Source: Marinoscillum sp040218045
GTDB taxonomy: Bacteria > Bacteroidota > Bacteroidia > Cytophagales > Cyclobacteriaceae
Assembly (NCBI GenBank): GCA_040218045.1
Contig: JAVJQA010000001.1
Coordinates: 62,001-126,000 of the forward strand
Reading direction: 5' to 3'
DNA length: 64,000 bases
Both the position numbers and the translations under genes were made by a program. Below, in pieces: positions 46,861 through 54,790 of the stretch. Under the pieces are notes generated by a model. The model searched no databases, was not told the DNA's origin, and saw nothing but the letters and a program-made list of their open reading frames with translations. Within the stretch, counting starts at the first letter, position 1, and every line of letters starts with the position of its first letter.

Positions 46861-47052
46861 ATGTTAGAGTATTTCAAAACCATACTTAGCAAAGTGAGTT
46901 TTGACCGGTGGCTCTTTGAGAAAGAGCTTAAGAAAGCGATTAAGTCTCTCGTCCCGGCGGAAATAACGACCTTGCGGGATTGGTGCTATGATCAATTCGG
47001 TCAGATCTATGAATCAATTTTGAATAAATGCTTCTCGAGAGCATTAACCTGA
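46861..47052 (+). CDS. Small conserved Bacteroidota protein
   Basis: 63 residues, starting MLEYFKTILSKVSFDRWLFE and containing ELKKAIKSLVPAEI then LRDWCYDQFG. I recognise this as a short protein recurrent in Bacteroidota genomes, with no known function. It is helical and charged. An AT-rich leader precedes the ATG, and a strong terminator follows 8 bases after the stop, so it is a monocistronic unit. Confidence 0.7.
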   Translation: MLEYFKTILSKVSFDRWLFEKELKKAIKSLVPAEITTLRDWCYDQFGQIYESILNKCFSRALT

Positions 47053-47060
47053 GAATTAAA

Positions 47061-47084
47061 AAAGGTTTCCCTTAGGAAGCCTTT
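47061..47084. terminator. Bidirectional terminator between small gene and phoH
   Basis: Stem aaaggtttcc / ggaagccttt (one G-T pair) with loop ctta, followed by seven Ts on the plus strand and preceded by an A run, between two convergent genes. Confidence 0.8.
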
Positions 47085-47120
47085 TTTTATGCCATCCATC
47101 ACATTACATTTTAATTACAG

Positions 47121-48461
47121 CTAAAGCATCTCATTCGCCAGATTCGCCAGCTCAGATCTTTCCCCTTTTTCCAAAGTCACGTGTGCGTACATTGGGTGAT
47201 CCTGGATCCGATCTATTAGATACGATAACCCGTTACTTTGTGAGTCCAGATAAGGCGTATCTATTTGGTAGATATCACCTGTGAATATGATCTTACAGTT
47301 TTCCCCTGCCCGAGTGATGATAGTTTTGATCTCGTGCGGGGTAAGGTTTTGCGCTTCATCCACTATAAAGAAGATGTTGGATAAACTTCTGCCTCGTATA
47401 TAAGCGAGTGGTGTGATCATCAGCTTTTCCTGGTTGACCATGTCCGTGATGTGCTTAAACTCCTTATCGCTTTCCTTAAACTGATTCTGGATAAACTTCA
47501 GGTTGTCCCAAAGTGGCTCCATGTAAGGGTTGAGCTTGGATTTAATATCCCCAGGGAGATATCCTATGTCCTTGTTGCTCAGAGGAACGATAGGACGAGC
47601 GAGATAAATCTGCTTGAAGTTTCGTCGCTGCTCCAGTGCGGAGGCCAGTGCAAGGAGTGTTTTCCCTGTACCTGCTACTCCATTGATGCTCACCAGCTTA
47701 ATGTCTGGGTTCATCATGGCGTGGATGGCGAAAGTTTGCTCTGCATTTCGTGGCTTGATCCCATAAACGGGGGTTTTCTCCACTTTTTCAATGGTTTTCT
47801 CCACAGGATTATACCGAGAAAGCACAGAATTCTTTTCACTCTTCAAGATGTAATACGAATTGGCGATAGCTTTTTTCTTGGCGAGCACTACTTTTTTATC
47901 AGCGGATCCTTTTTTGAAGATCTCATCAATTGTTTCTGAAGACACATCGTCCAGCTCGTACTTGCCAGTGTGTAAGGTGCTTACATTTTTGATTTTGCCC
48001 GTTTCGTAATCCTCCGCCGGTAGATCCAGAGACTTGGCTTTAAGCCTCAGATTGATATCCTTACTCACAAGGATTACCTGTTTCTTCTTCTCAGTCTCCT
48101 TTAAGGTAAGAGCAGCATTCAAGATGCTATGGTCATTCTTCCGCTCTCCAAATACTTTGTGAGCATCCACAGAATTGGCCATTTCCATGAGCACCTTAAA
48201 CTTGCCTTTGGTTTTACCGTTGAGTGGATTCCAATCCTGAAGCATCTTGCCTTCGGCTAGCTTATCCAGTAGCCGGGTGAATTCACGTGCTTCAAAGTTT
48301 TTAGTGTCGTTACCTTTTTTAAAGGTGTCCAACTCTTCTAAAACAGTGATGGGAATTCCTACATCATGTTCGGCGAAATTAAGAATGGAATCGTGTGCAT
48401 AAAGGATTACTGAGGTATCTAAAACAAAGATTTTTTTCTCTTTCGTGGTGTTTTTAGCCAT
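47121..48461 (-). CDS. PIN-PhoH family protein (PhoH2 type)
   Basis: 446 residues. The N-terminal PIN domain (KKIFVLDTSVILYAHDSILN, GERKNDHSILNAALTL, LVSKDINLRLKA) is followed by a PhoH ATPase with Walker A GVAGTGKTLLA, IVPLSNKDIGYLPGDIKSKL and Walker B IFFIVDEAQNLTPHE. PIN-PhoH (PhoH2) proteins are proposed to be RNA helicase-nucleases (known of the family). The gene is single; a decayed gene lies upstream in divergent orientation. Confidence 0.9.
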   Translation of the reverse strand: MAKNTTKEKKIFVLDTSVILYAHDSILNFAEHDVGIPITVLEELDTFKKGNDTKNFEAREFTRLLDKLAEGKMLQDWNPLNGKTKGKFKVLMEMANSVDAHKVFGERKNDHSILNAALTLKETEKKKQVILVSKDINLRLKAKSLDLPAEDYETGKIKNVSTLHTGKYELDDVSSETIDEIFKKGSADKKVVLAKKKAIANSYYILKSEKNSVLSRYNPVEKTIEKVEKTPVYGIKPRNAEQTFAIHAMMNPDIKLVSINGVAGTGKTLLALASALEQRRNFKQIYLARPIVPLSNKDIGYLPGDIKSKLNPYMEPLWDNLKFIQNQFKESDKEFKHITDMVNQEKLMITPLAYIRGRSLSNIFFIVDEAQNLTPHEIKTIITRAGENCKIIFTGDIYQIDTPYLDSQSNGLSYLIDRIQDHPMYAHVTLEKGERSELANLANEML

Positions 48462-48639
48462 AGTCCGAAATTACTTGCAGTGAAAAAAGTGGCCTCCTGT
48501 AATATCAAAAATTTCTAATGAAAAAAGGCAGTTTAAGTTGAGATTATTATCCACAATTTTTTAATAAAGAAAGGTATGAAAATCAGTATATAACTTCAGG
48601 GATATAATAGGTTTATTATATTGGCATTTTAATGAAGCC

Positions 48640-49325
48640 ATGATGAGAATAATTAGTTTGGTAGTTACTATCACCTTAGGGGTTTGCTTTGGAGTAAAAT
48701 CACAAAGAATGAACGGCATGTGTGTTGACATGTTCAAAGCGGAGGTCTGGTTGTAAATAATGATCAATTGGATGGTGAGAGTTGTATCAACAGGGATGGA
48801 AGCCTTCGCTTCAAAAAGGGTGAGTTAGAAAGAATCATCCATGGATCACATGTTATGTATGCCTTACTTGATTTAGATATGGGGAAATATGAGGTGTATC
48901 CATTTCCCTACGATAATAATTCTGACGGTTTAACGGAGACAACTTATTTTGTGAAAATAGCCAATGTAGATGAATTCATGCTCCTTACGACCAAAGTGGG
49001 CATTCCTAAAAATTCCGTAGGGTCCAATGGGTTTTCACTTGAATCCTTTGTTTATTCCAATGTAGTTGTATTAGCCGATCGGCAGGGAAACATGATATCT
49101 GTTCTAAAGAAGAAGCAACCCCCATTTAAGGAATTTAAGGGTTTTGAAGGGTAGACATGGGTTATTCCAGCAATTGATAGTGATGAAGCAATAAAGTTTA
49201 AACTTGTTGATAAGGACTATAGAAAATTCTTCGGAAAGAATTATGCAAGGTTCAATGCACACGTTCGTAAAAATGATCTGGATCTAAATACTATCCATGG
49301 TTGGATAGATGCAATTGCTTTTTGA
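48640..49325 (+). pseudogene. Decayed secreted-protein gene (frameshift and in-frame stop)
   Basis: An ATG at 48640 opens a signal-peptide-like frame (MMRIISLVVTITLGVCFGVK, then SQ) that ends at a TAA at 48754. The +2 frame, open from 48729, continues the sequence (SGGLVVNNDQLDGESCINRD and further) to a TAG at 49152-49154. The same frame then goes on for 56 sense codons (TWVIPAIDSDEAIKFK, FFGKNYARFNAHVRK, GWIDAIAF) to a TGA at 49323-49325, 2 bases before the convergent gene's end. The simplest reading is one gene of about 225 codons broken by a frameshift near 48730-48745 and by one nonsense mutation. No family was recognised. Sequencing error is an alternative for the frameshift but unlikely for both lesions. 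Confidence 0.6.
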
Positions 49326-49327
49326 TT

Positions 49328-49972
49328 TTACTCCACGGCCATATACCAATCTTCCTTCTCTCTGGGAATGATTTTTAGGGCATTGGCCAGTACCATTTGC
49401 ACCAAAGTAGTAGAGGCAGACCTATAATCCAAACCACTTATTTCGCGGAACTCATTTACCGTCACCCGTTCATTGTCATTAAGGTAATTAAAAAGTAATT
49501 TTTCATTGATCCCATACCGGAAGTGGGAGCCCTTTGGAGAATTGTTGAATTTAAGAATTTTTCGAATTTCCGGGCTGGCTTGAATGGATCGATCAGCTAC
49601 ACGTACAAAAGCTTTCCCATATCGGTGATGCTTTTTTTCAAACGCGAAATATGGCTTTTTTATCCCAGGTGAGATATGGTAATGTAAAAGGACCCTCTTT
49701 TCCGAAATTTCGTAAGTATTCAGTTCAAAATTGATGGCAGGTCTACACAACTCTTTGATGGCTCTTTTTAATACAAAATCTTCTTCATCGGCATATTTTG
49801 AACCCACGATCGTGCCATCGTCATCTACACCAACAAATAGATGACCACCCTTTGTATTGGCAAAGGCCACTATTTCCCTTATTACCTTTTCAGGGTGGTT
49901 GATCTTGCGTTTGAATTCTACGTATTCATTTTCACCGCTGTAGATCAACCTTTTGATCTCGCGCAATTCCAT
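49328..49972 (-). CDS. AlbA_2 (Schlafen-type) domain protein, putative DNA-binding regulator
   Basis: 214 residues. The AlbA_2 domain (about 8-125) shows GENEYVEFKRKI, IREIVAFANTKGGHLFVGVD and DDGTIVGSKYADEEDF. The C-terminal part may be a winged helix (LLFNYLNDNERVTVNEFREI, SGLDYRSASTTLVQMVL). These proteins are annotated as transcriptional regulators or ATP-binding proteins on weak evidence. The start is 11 bases after the stop of the AAA ATPase gene, so it is likely the third gene of that operon. Confidence 0.78.
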   Translation of the reverse strand: MELREIKRLIYSGENEYVEFKRKINHPEKVIREIVAFANTKGGHLFVGVDDDGTIVGSKYADEEDFVLKRAIKELCRPAINFELNTYEISEKRVLLHYHISPGIKKPYFAFEKKHHRYGKAFVRVADRSIQASPEIRKILKFNNSPKGSHFRYGINEKLLFNYLNDNERVTVNEFREISGLDYRSASTTLVQMVLANALKIIPREKEDWYMAVE

Positions 49973-49983
49973 GATTGAAACAT

Positions 49984-51507
49984 TTAATAGATTTCATCAT
50001 TGTCATCTTCTCCACTTTCCGGCATAGAAAACATGCTGCTCAACAAATCCTTAAACTGCATACCACGCTCCAGCTTATGTTTACTCAGCATGCTGTATTC
50101 TGCCAGTCCGTGCAGGGCAAATTCCATGAGGAAAAGTTTGAACTCCACTGACTGCTTTCCATGTTGATCTTTAACGAGATCTTCCAGCCCCGGGATTTGC
50201 ATCAATTCCTTTTCGTAATCCGCACTGGTAAAATCATGCAGTATATCGACCATATTTCCCTTTTCAAACCAATCCGTAATTTGCTTGTATGGGTTCTTAG
50301 CTTCTTTGTTTTTCCGAATCTTTTCCGGATCAGGGAAGTAATCGATGAACTGTTTGCGGATAGCTTTTCCCAATAAATTTTGAGCGACAATGCCGGCACC
50401 TTCTTGTTCACCCTCGTAGACCAGTTCTACTTTACCAGTGATGGCAGGAAGCACCCCTATAAAGTCAGCAATCCTAACATTCGTTTTCTGCTCGCCATTG
50501 ATCAGTAATCTTCTTTCTGCCGCACTGATCAGCGTTTCGAAAGCCGAAATTGTCAATCTGGCGGATACACCACTTTTGGCATCCACATATTCTGAATCCC
50601 GGGCTTCAAATGCCACTTGCTCAATAAGATCCTTCATCAGGTCAAAAACGACCACACTTTCCTTTTGTATTGTCTCCAGGTTTGCTTCCTGCTCGGTGAT
50701 TCGTTTCCCGATTTCAATGGACTTAGGGTAATGTGTGATGATCTGGCTGTCTATCCGATCTTTCAATGGCGTAACAATGCTCCCTCGATTGGTGTAGTCC
50801 TCAGGATTGGCGGTGAAGACAAACTGTACGTCGAGTGGGAGTCTTAGTTTAAACCCACGAATCTGAATGTCGCCTTCCTGCAGAATGTTGAACAAGGCTA
50901 CCTGAATCCTTGCCTGTAGATCGGGCAGTTCATTGATCACAAAAATACTTCTATGCGATCTTGGGATCAGCCCATAATGAATGACCCGCTCATCAGAGTA
51001 AGGTAGCTTCAGGCTAGCTGCTTTGATGGGGTCTACATCTCCAATCAGATCAGCAATGGTCACATCAGGGGTAGCTAGTTTCTCGGTATATCGATCACTT
51101 CTATGGAGCCACCCAACAGGGGTATTGTCTCCAAACTCATCAATCGTATCTTTGGCGAATTTCGAGAGTGGCTTGAGGGGATCATCATTGAGATCCGAAC
51201 CCTTCACTATGGGAATATATTCGTCAAGTAAAAGGGTCATCATGCGGGCAATGCGTGTCTTTGCCTGGCCTCTCAAGCCAAGAAAATTGATGTTGTGTTT
51301 GGCGAGAATGGCACGTTCAATATCAGGGATTACCGTGTCTTCATATCCCCAGATTCCTTCAAAAACATTAACCTTTTCCTGAATACTGGCAATCAGGTTT
51401 TTCCGTAGCTCCTCCTTGATGCCTATCGGTTGGTAGCCTGTGCCTTTGAGTTCTCCAAGCGTACATATTTTGAGGAGTTTGTCGGTGGGTATATCGTAAT
51501 ATTTCAT
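49984..51507 (-). CDS. AAA+ ATPase, magnesium-chelatase subunit I / MoxR-like
   Basis: 507 residues. The nucleotide site reads NFLGLRGQAKTRIARMM, where the P-loop has Ala in place of the second-last Gly, and the Walker B region reads IFVINELPDLQARIQVALFN with Asn-Glu in place of Asp-Glu. These are followed by the BchI-like ILQEGDIQIRGFKLRLP and VFTANPEDYTNRGSIVTPLK. Such ATPases act with a von Willebrand (vWA) partner to remodel or insert cofactors into target proteins; the partner gene is 11 bases upstream. The target is unknown. Confidence 0.85.
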   Translation of the reverse strand: MKYYDIPTDKLLKICTLGELKGTGYQPIGIKEELRKNLIASIQEKVNVFEGIWGYEDTVIPDIERAILAKHNINFLGLRGQAKTRIARMMTLLLDEYIPIVKGSDLNDDPLKPLSKFAKDTIDEFGDNTPVGWLHRSDRYTEKLATPDVTIADLIGDVDPIKAASLKLPYSDERVIHYGLIPRSHRSIFVINELPDLQARIQVALFNILQEGDIQIRGFKLRLPLDVQFVFTANPEDYTNRGSIVTPLKDRIDSQIITHYPKSIEIGKRITEQEANLETIQKESVVVFDLMKDLIEQVAFEARDSEYVDAKSGVSARLTISAFETLISAAERRLLINGEQKTNVRIADFIGVLPAITGKVELVYEGEQEGAGIVAQNLLGKAIRKQFIDYFPDPEKIRKNKEAKNPYKQITDWFEKGNMVDILHDFTSADYEKELMQIPGLEDLVKDQHGKQSVEFKLFLMEFALHGLAEYSMLSKHKLERGMQFKDLLSSMFSMPESGEDDNDEIY

Positions 51508-51518
51508 TCAAGGTCTTC

Positions 51519-52616
51519 TTAGAGATTTTTTCTTCTGTTTCTTCGGTAATCTTCAAAGACCAGATTACCTAGTCCCTGTAAGCTACTGTAGTAGGCATTG
51601 CCATTGTTTGTTTCTGTAAACTCCCTCACAAACTGCTGCAGGTAAGGATCAGATGCAATCATAAATGTAGTGATCGGAATGTTAATCCGCCTGCATTGAG
51701 CTGCAAGATTTAATGTTTTATTCAAGATTTTGGGATCCAGTCCAAAACTGTTTTTATAATACTTGATACCCTGTTTCAGGCAAGTAGGTTTGCCATCAGT
51801 AATCATGAAGATTTGCTTGTTCTTGTTCTTCCGCCTTCTAAGTAAGTCCATGGCCAATTCCAGCCCGGCAACCGTATTCGTGTGATATGGGCCTACTTTG
51901 AGATAAGGTAAATCTTTGATCTGGATCTGCCAGGCATCATTGCCAAAGACGATGACATCCAGGGTATCTTTCGGGTATTTCTTTGTAATCATCTCTGCTA
52001 AGGCCATGGCCACCTTTTTTGCCGGAGTGATACGGTCTTCTCCATAGAGAATCATTGAGTGGCTGATATCGATCATCAACACTGTGGAGGTTTGGGTTTT
52101 AACCTCCCGTTCGCGTACTTCCAGGTCATTTTCAGTAAGCATGAAGTCTCCGAAACCATGATTGATCTGGGCATTTCTAAGACTCTCTGTGAGTTCGATC
52201 TGCTCGGGGCTGTCTCCAAACTGAAACTCTCTGAAATCAGAGCTGATTTCGTCACCTCTACCCGAATGATCAGTGTGATGATCACCTTTCCCTGATTTCC
52301 TTAGTTTCCCAAAGATCTCTTCCAAGGCGCTTTTTCGAATGGATTGTTCACTCTTGGCCGTGAGTTTAAACTCTCCTTTCGGCCCTTCATCAGTGATGTA
52401 ACCCTTAGATTTCAGGTCATCAATAAAATCTCCAACACCATATTCTTCATTACTGATGTTGTATTCTTTGTCAAGATTGGTAAGCCAGCTCAATGCTTCA
52501 CTTACATCACCCGAGGTGATCACCATCAATTGTAAAAAAATATTGAGGAGATTATCAAAAGTGGTTTGCTCTGGATTCTTCTCAGGGATGAATTCAGTAA
52601 ATCGATTGCCAATCAT
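51519..52616 (-). CDS. von Willebrand factor A domain protein, partner of the AAA ATPase
   Basis: 365 residues. The vWA domain occupies about 170-350, with the MIDAS start VLMIDISHSMILYGEDRITP (Asp-x-Ser-x-Ser), an internal Thr region and MITDGKPTCLKQG. The N-terminal half is helical and contains a basic Lys/His/Asp stretch (GKGDHHTDHSGRGDE). It is the BchD/CoxE-like partner of the following ATPase gene, 11 bases away. Cytoplasmic; no signal peptide. Confidence 0.84.
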   Translation of the reverse strand: MIGNRFTEFIPEKNPEQTTFDNLLNIFLQLMVITSGDVSEALSWLTNLDKEYNISNEEYGVGDFIDDLKSKGYITDEGPKGEFKLTAKSEQSIRKSALEEIFGKLRKSGKGDHHTDHSGRGDEISSDFREFQFGDSPEQIELTESLRNAQINHGFGDFMLTENDLEVREREVKTQTSTVLMIDISHSMILYGEDRITPAKKVAMALAEMITKKYPKDTLDVIVFGNDAWQIQIKDLPYLKVGPYHTNTVAGLELAMDLLRRRKNKNKQIFMITDGKPTCLKQGIKYYKNSFGLDPKILNKTLNLAAQCRRINIPITTFMIASDPYLQQFVREFTETNNGNAYYSSLQGLGNLVFEDYRRNRRKNL

Positions 52617-52763
52617 AATGAGTGCTTTGGTCTAAGTAAACTAAAAAATACCAAGAATGATTTCCACTTTTTTTAGATTGATGGGGTTTTTTTCAGGATT
52701 GGTCTTTATCAATGAAGGTGAAACAAAAATTTCGTCTTAAATTGTTTTCATACCAAAATAGAT

Positions 52764-52910
52764 ATGCCTGGACGAAAGCCCATATTGGCAACTTTAGTTT
52801 TTGATTTTTACACCTTTCTTAGGGACGGATTGTACAAAGCTGTACTAGAGCCAAGTGCTCCTTCTAAGCGAAGAGCAAAACGAATGAAACAGAATAAGGA
52901 GAAAAAGTAA
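52764..52910 (+). CDS. Possible small basic protein (48 residues)
   Basis: An ATG at 52764 opens 48 codons, with a hydrophobic middle (ILATLVFDFYTFLRDGLY) and a strongly basic end (APSKRRAKRMKQNKEKK). It ends 7 bases before the convergent hydroxylase gene. The composition is protein-like (a short amphipathic or membrane segment plus a basic tail), but I do not recognise a family, so it may be chance. Confidence 0.4.
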   Translation: MPGRKPILATLVFDFYTFLRDGLYKAVLEPSAPSKRRAKRMKQNKEKK

Positions 52911-52916
52911 GTCCCC

Positions 52917-53531
52917 TTATTTTTTTGGCATTGTTCTGAAAATCAAATCCCAGAATGGAGAGGATACTCCAAAAGCATTGTGAGGATCTTTGTAGTGATG
53001 TATGCCATGGTGGACCCATAGTACTTTAAAGAAATTCCTTGGTGGTTTGAATGCATGTACCATGTAGTGTACCCACAGATAAAGAGCATAGCCCATTAGA
53101 AACCCAGGCAGAAATCCAAATACCAAATTATCCATGATTAGATAATAGAGCCCAAAGAAAAGCGCACTCAAGATAATGCTCAACGGTGGTGGCATAGCCA
53201 ATCTATCTTTATCTTTAGGATAATCATGATGAACTCCATGCACTGTGTAGGCAAATTTCTCTTGTTTCTCCGTTTTAGGCTGTAGGTGGAAAATGAACCT
53301 ATGCATGATGTATTCGATCAAGGTAAAAGCCAGCAATCCTCCCATAAATAGTAATGGAGCATTTAATGCTGATATATAACCATGCTGGAATCCGTAAACC
53401 AAAAGACCTGTGGAAATCACACTGAACAATATCAACGGAATTGCTATATGTGTTCTCGTTAACTTTTCAAGAAGTGGGTTCCTGAAAAGTGCTTTAGTTC
53501 CTTTAGTGTGAGGTTTATTTTTGAGTTCCAT
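52917..53531 (-). CDS. Fatty acid hydroxylase / sterol desaturase family membrane protein
   Basis: 204 residues with four hydrophobic segments. The histidine-box set is complete: HRFIFH (about 76-81), HGVHHDYPKD (about 98), HYMVH (about 156) and HHGIHHYKDPHNAFG (about 173-182). These boxes bind the di-iron centre of membrane hydroxylases. In Bacteroidota, sphingolipid or fatty acid 2-hydroxylation is a plausible role (inference). A TAAATTTG promoter element lies at 53566-53573 on the same strand. Confidence 0.85.
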   Translation of the reverse strand: MELKNKPHTKGTKALFRNPLLEKLTRTHIAIPLILFSVISTGLLVYGFQHGYISALNAPLLFMGGLLAFTLIEYIMHRFIFHLQPKTEKQEKFAYTVHGVHHDYPKDKDRLAMPPPLSIILSALFFGLYYLIMDNLVFGFLPGFLMGYALYLWVHYMVHAFKPPRNFFKVLWVHHGIHHYKDPHNAFGVSSPFWDLIFRTMPKK

Positions 53532-53565
53532 ACCTACTATTAGTTGCCTTAGCTAGTTTTCGCTG

Positions 53566-53573
53566 CAAATTTA
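53566..53573 (-). promoter_or_regulatory. -7 element upstream of the hydroxylase gene
   Basis: TAAATTTG on the minus strand, a full match to TAnnTTTG, 34 bases before the start at 53531. No -33 element was confirmed. Confidence 0.45.
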
Positions 53574-53601
53574 TATTTAAAAACGTAAAATGATGAAGCT
53601 T

Positions 53602-54750
53602 TTATACAATGCTTGGGATGTTATTCTTAACATTCTCCATTATTTCGTGATAGAATTTCACATAAATTGGCAGAATGTTTGAAACATCAAAATCTTTGGC
53701 CCGATTCAAAGCACCTTCTTTGAACTTGCCCAGGTTTGCTTCATCAAGAATGTGAATGGCTTTATCCGCCATGGTATTCACATCTCCAACATTACATACA
53801 AATCCAGAAGTACCATTTAAATTCAATTCCGGCAATCCACCAGCATTAGTTGAAATAACCGGGACTTCACATGCCATGGCTTCAAGAGCGGCAAGTCCAA
53901 AACTTTCCTTTTCGGAAGTCATTAAAAATAAGTCAGCCACCGAAAGGACTTCCTCCACCGCTTCAAGTTTACCAAGGAACCTAACGTCATCAATACTACA
54001 GGTCTTGCGACAAAGCTCCTCCATCTGGTATCGCTCCGGGCCATCACCAACCAAAAGAAGTTTAGCAGGAATCACCTTACGAACCTTGTTGAAAACCTGG
54101 ATCACATCCTGCACACGTTTCACTTTCCTGAAGTTGGACGTATGAACGATCAAACGTTCATCATTCGGACAAATTGCTTTTTTGAAATGATCCTTCTTTT
54201 GTTTTTTAAACCTTTCTAGATCAATAAAGTTAGGAATAACTTCAATTTTCTGTGTGATCTCAAAATGATCCTTGGTGTCTTTTTTCAAATCAGCAGAAAC
54301 GGCAGTCACGCCATCTGACATATTGATTGAAAAAGTAACAACTGGCGCGTAAGTAGCATCCTTCCCTACCAGGGTGATGTCCGTACCATGAAGTGTGGTG
54401 ATTACAGGAATGCTTATTCCTTTGGTTTTCAGGATTTGCTTTGCCATAAATGCCGCCGAAGCATGCGGAATAGCATAATGTACATGAAGAATATCCAATC
54501 TTTCGTGCTCCACCACATCAACCATTTTACTGGCCAAGGCCAATTCGTAAGGAGGATAATCAAAAAGTGGATAGGACTTTACATTTACCTCGTGGTAAAA
54601 GAGATTTGCATTGAAGAAATCTAACCTTGTGGGCTGTGAATATGTAATAAAGTGAATTTGGTGACCTTCTTTCGCAAGCGCTTTACCTAATTCTGTTGCC
54701 ACAACGCCGCTTCCACCATAAGTGGGGTAACATACAATGCCTATTCTCAT
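53602..54750 (-). CDS. bshA: N-acetyl-alpha-D-glucosaminyl L-malate synthase (bacillithiol pathway)
   Basis: 382 residues, GT4 fold. The BshA-specific start MRIGIVCYPTYGGSGVVATE is followed by LDILHVHYAIPHASAAFMAK, HGTDITLVG and the EX7E motif in SEKESFGLAALEAMACEVPV. It joins UDP-GlcNAc and L-malate in the first step of bacillithiol synthesis in the cytoplasm. Other bsh genes are not in the window. The gene upstream on the same strand begins beyond a 40-base gap. Confidence 0.93.
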   Translation of the reverse strand: MRIGIVCYPTYGGSGVVATELGKALAKEGHQIHFITYSQPTRLDFFNANLFYHEVNVKSYPLFDYPPYELALASKMVDVVEHERLDILHVHYAIPHASAAFMAKQILKTKGISIPVITTLHGTDITLVGKDATYAPVVTFSINMSDGVTAVSADLKKDTKDHFEITQKIEVIPNFIDLERFKKQKKDHFKKAICPNDERLIVHTSNFRKVKRVQDVIQVFNKVRKVIPAKLLLVGDGPERYQMEELCRKTCSIDDVRFLGKLEAVEEVLSVADLFLMTSEKESFGLAALEAMACEVPVISTNAGGLPELNLNGTSGFVCNVGDVNTMADKAIHILDEANLGKFKEGALNRAKDFDVSNILPIYVKFYHEIMENVKNNIPSIV

Positions 54751-54790
54751 AACTGCTGCAAAAGTAAACCCGATGGTTTTGCTTTTGTTC

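Noticed and set aside
47451..47939. 162-codon plus-strand frame inside the phoH gene
   Set aside because: Shadow frame; the minus-strand PIN-PhoH protein explains the region fully.
48561..48767. 68-codon minus-strand frame over the start of the decayed gene
   Set aside because: Low-complexity translation and no start signal; the plus-strand signal-peptide frame explains the region better.
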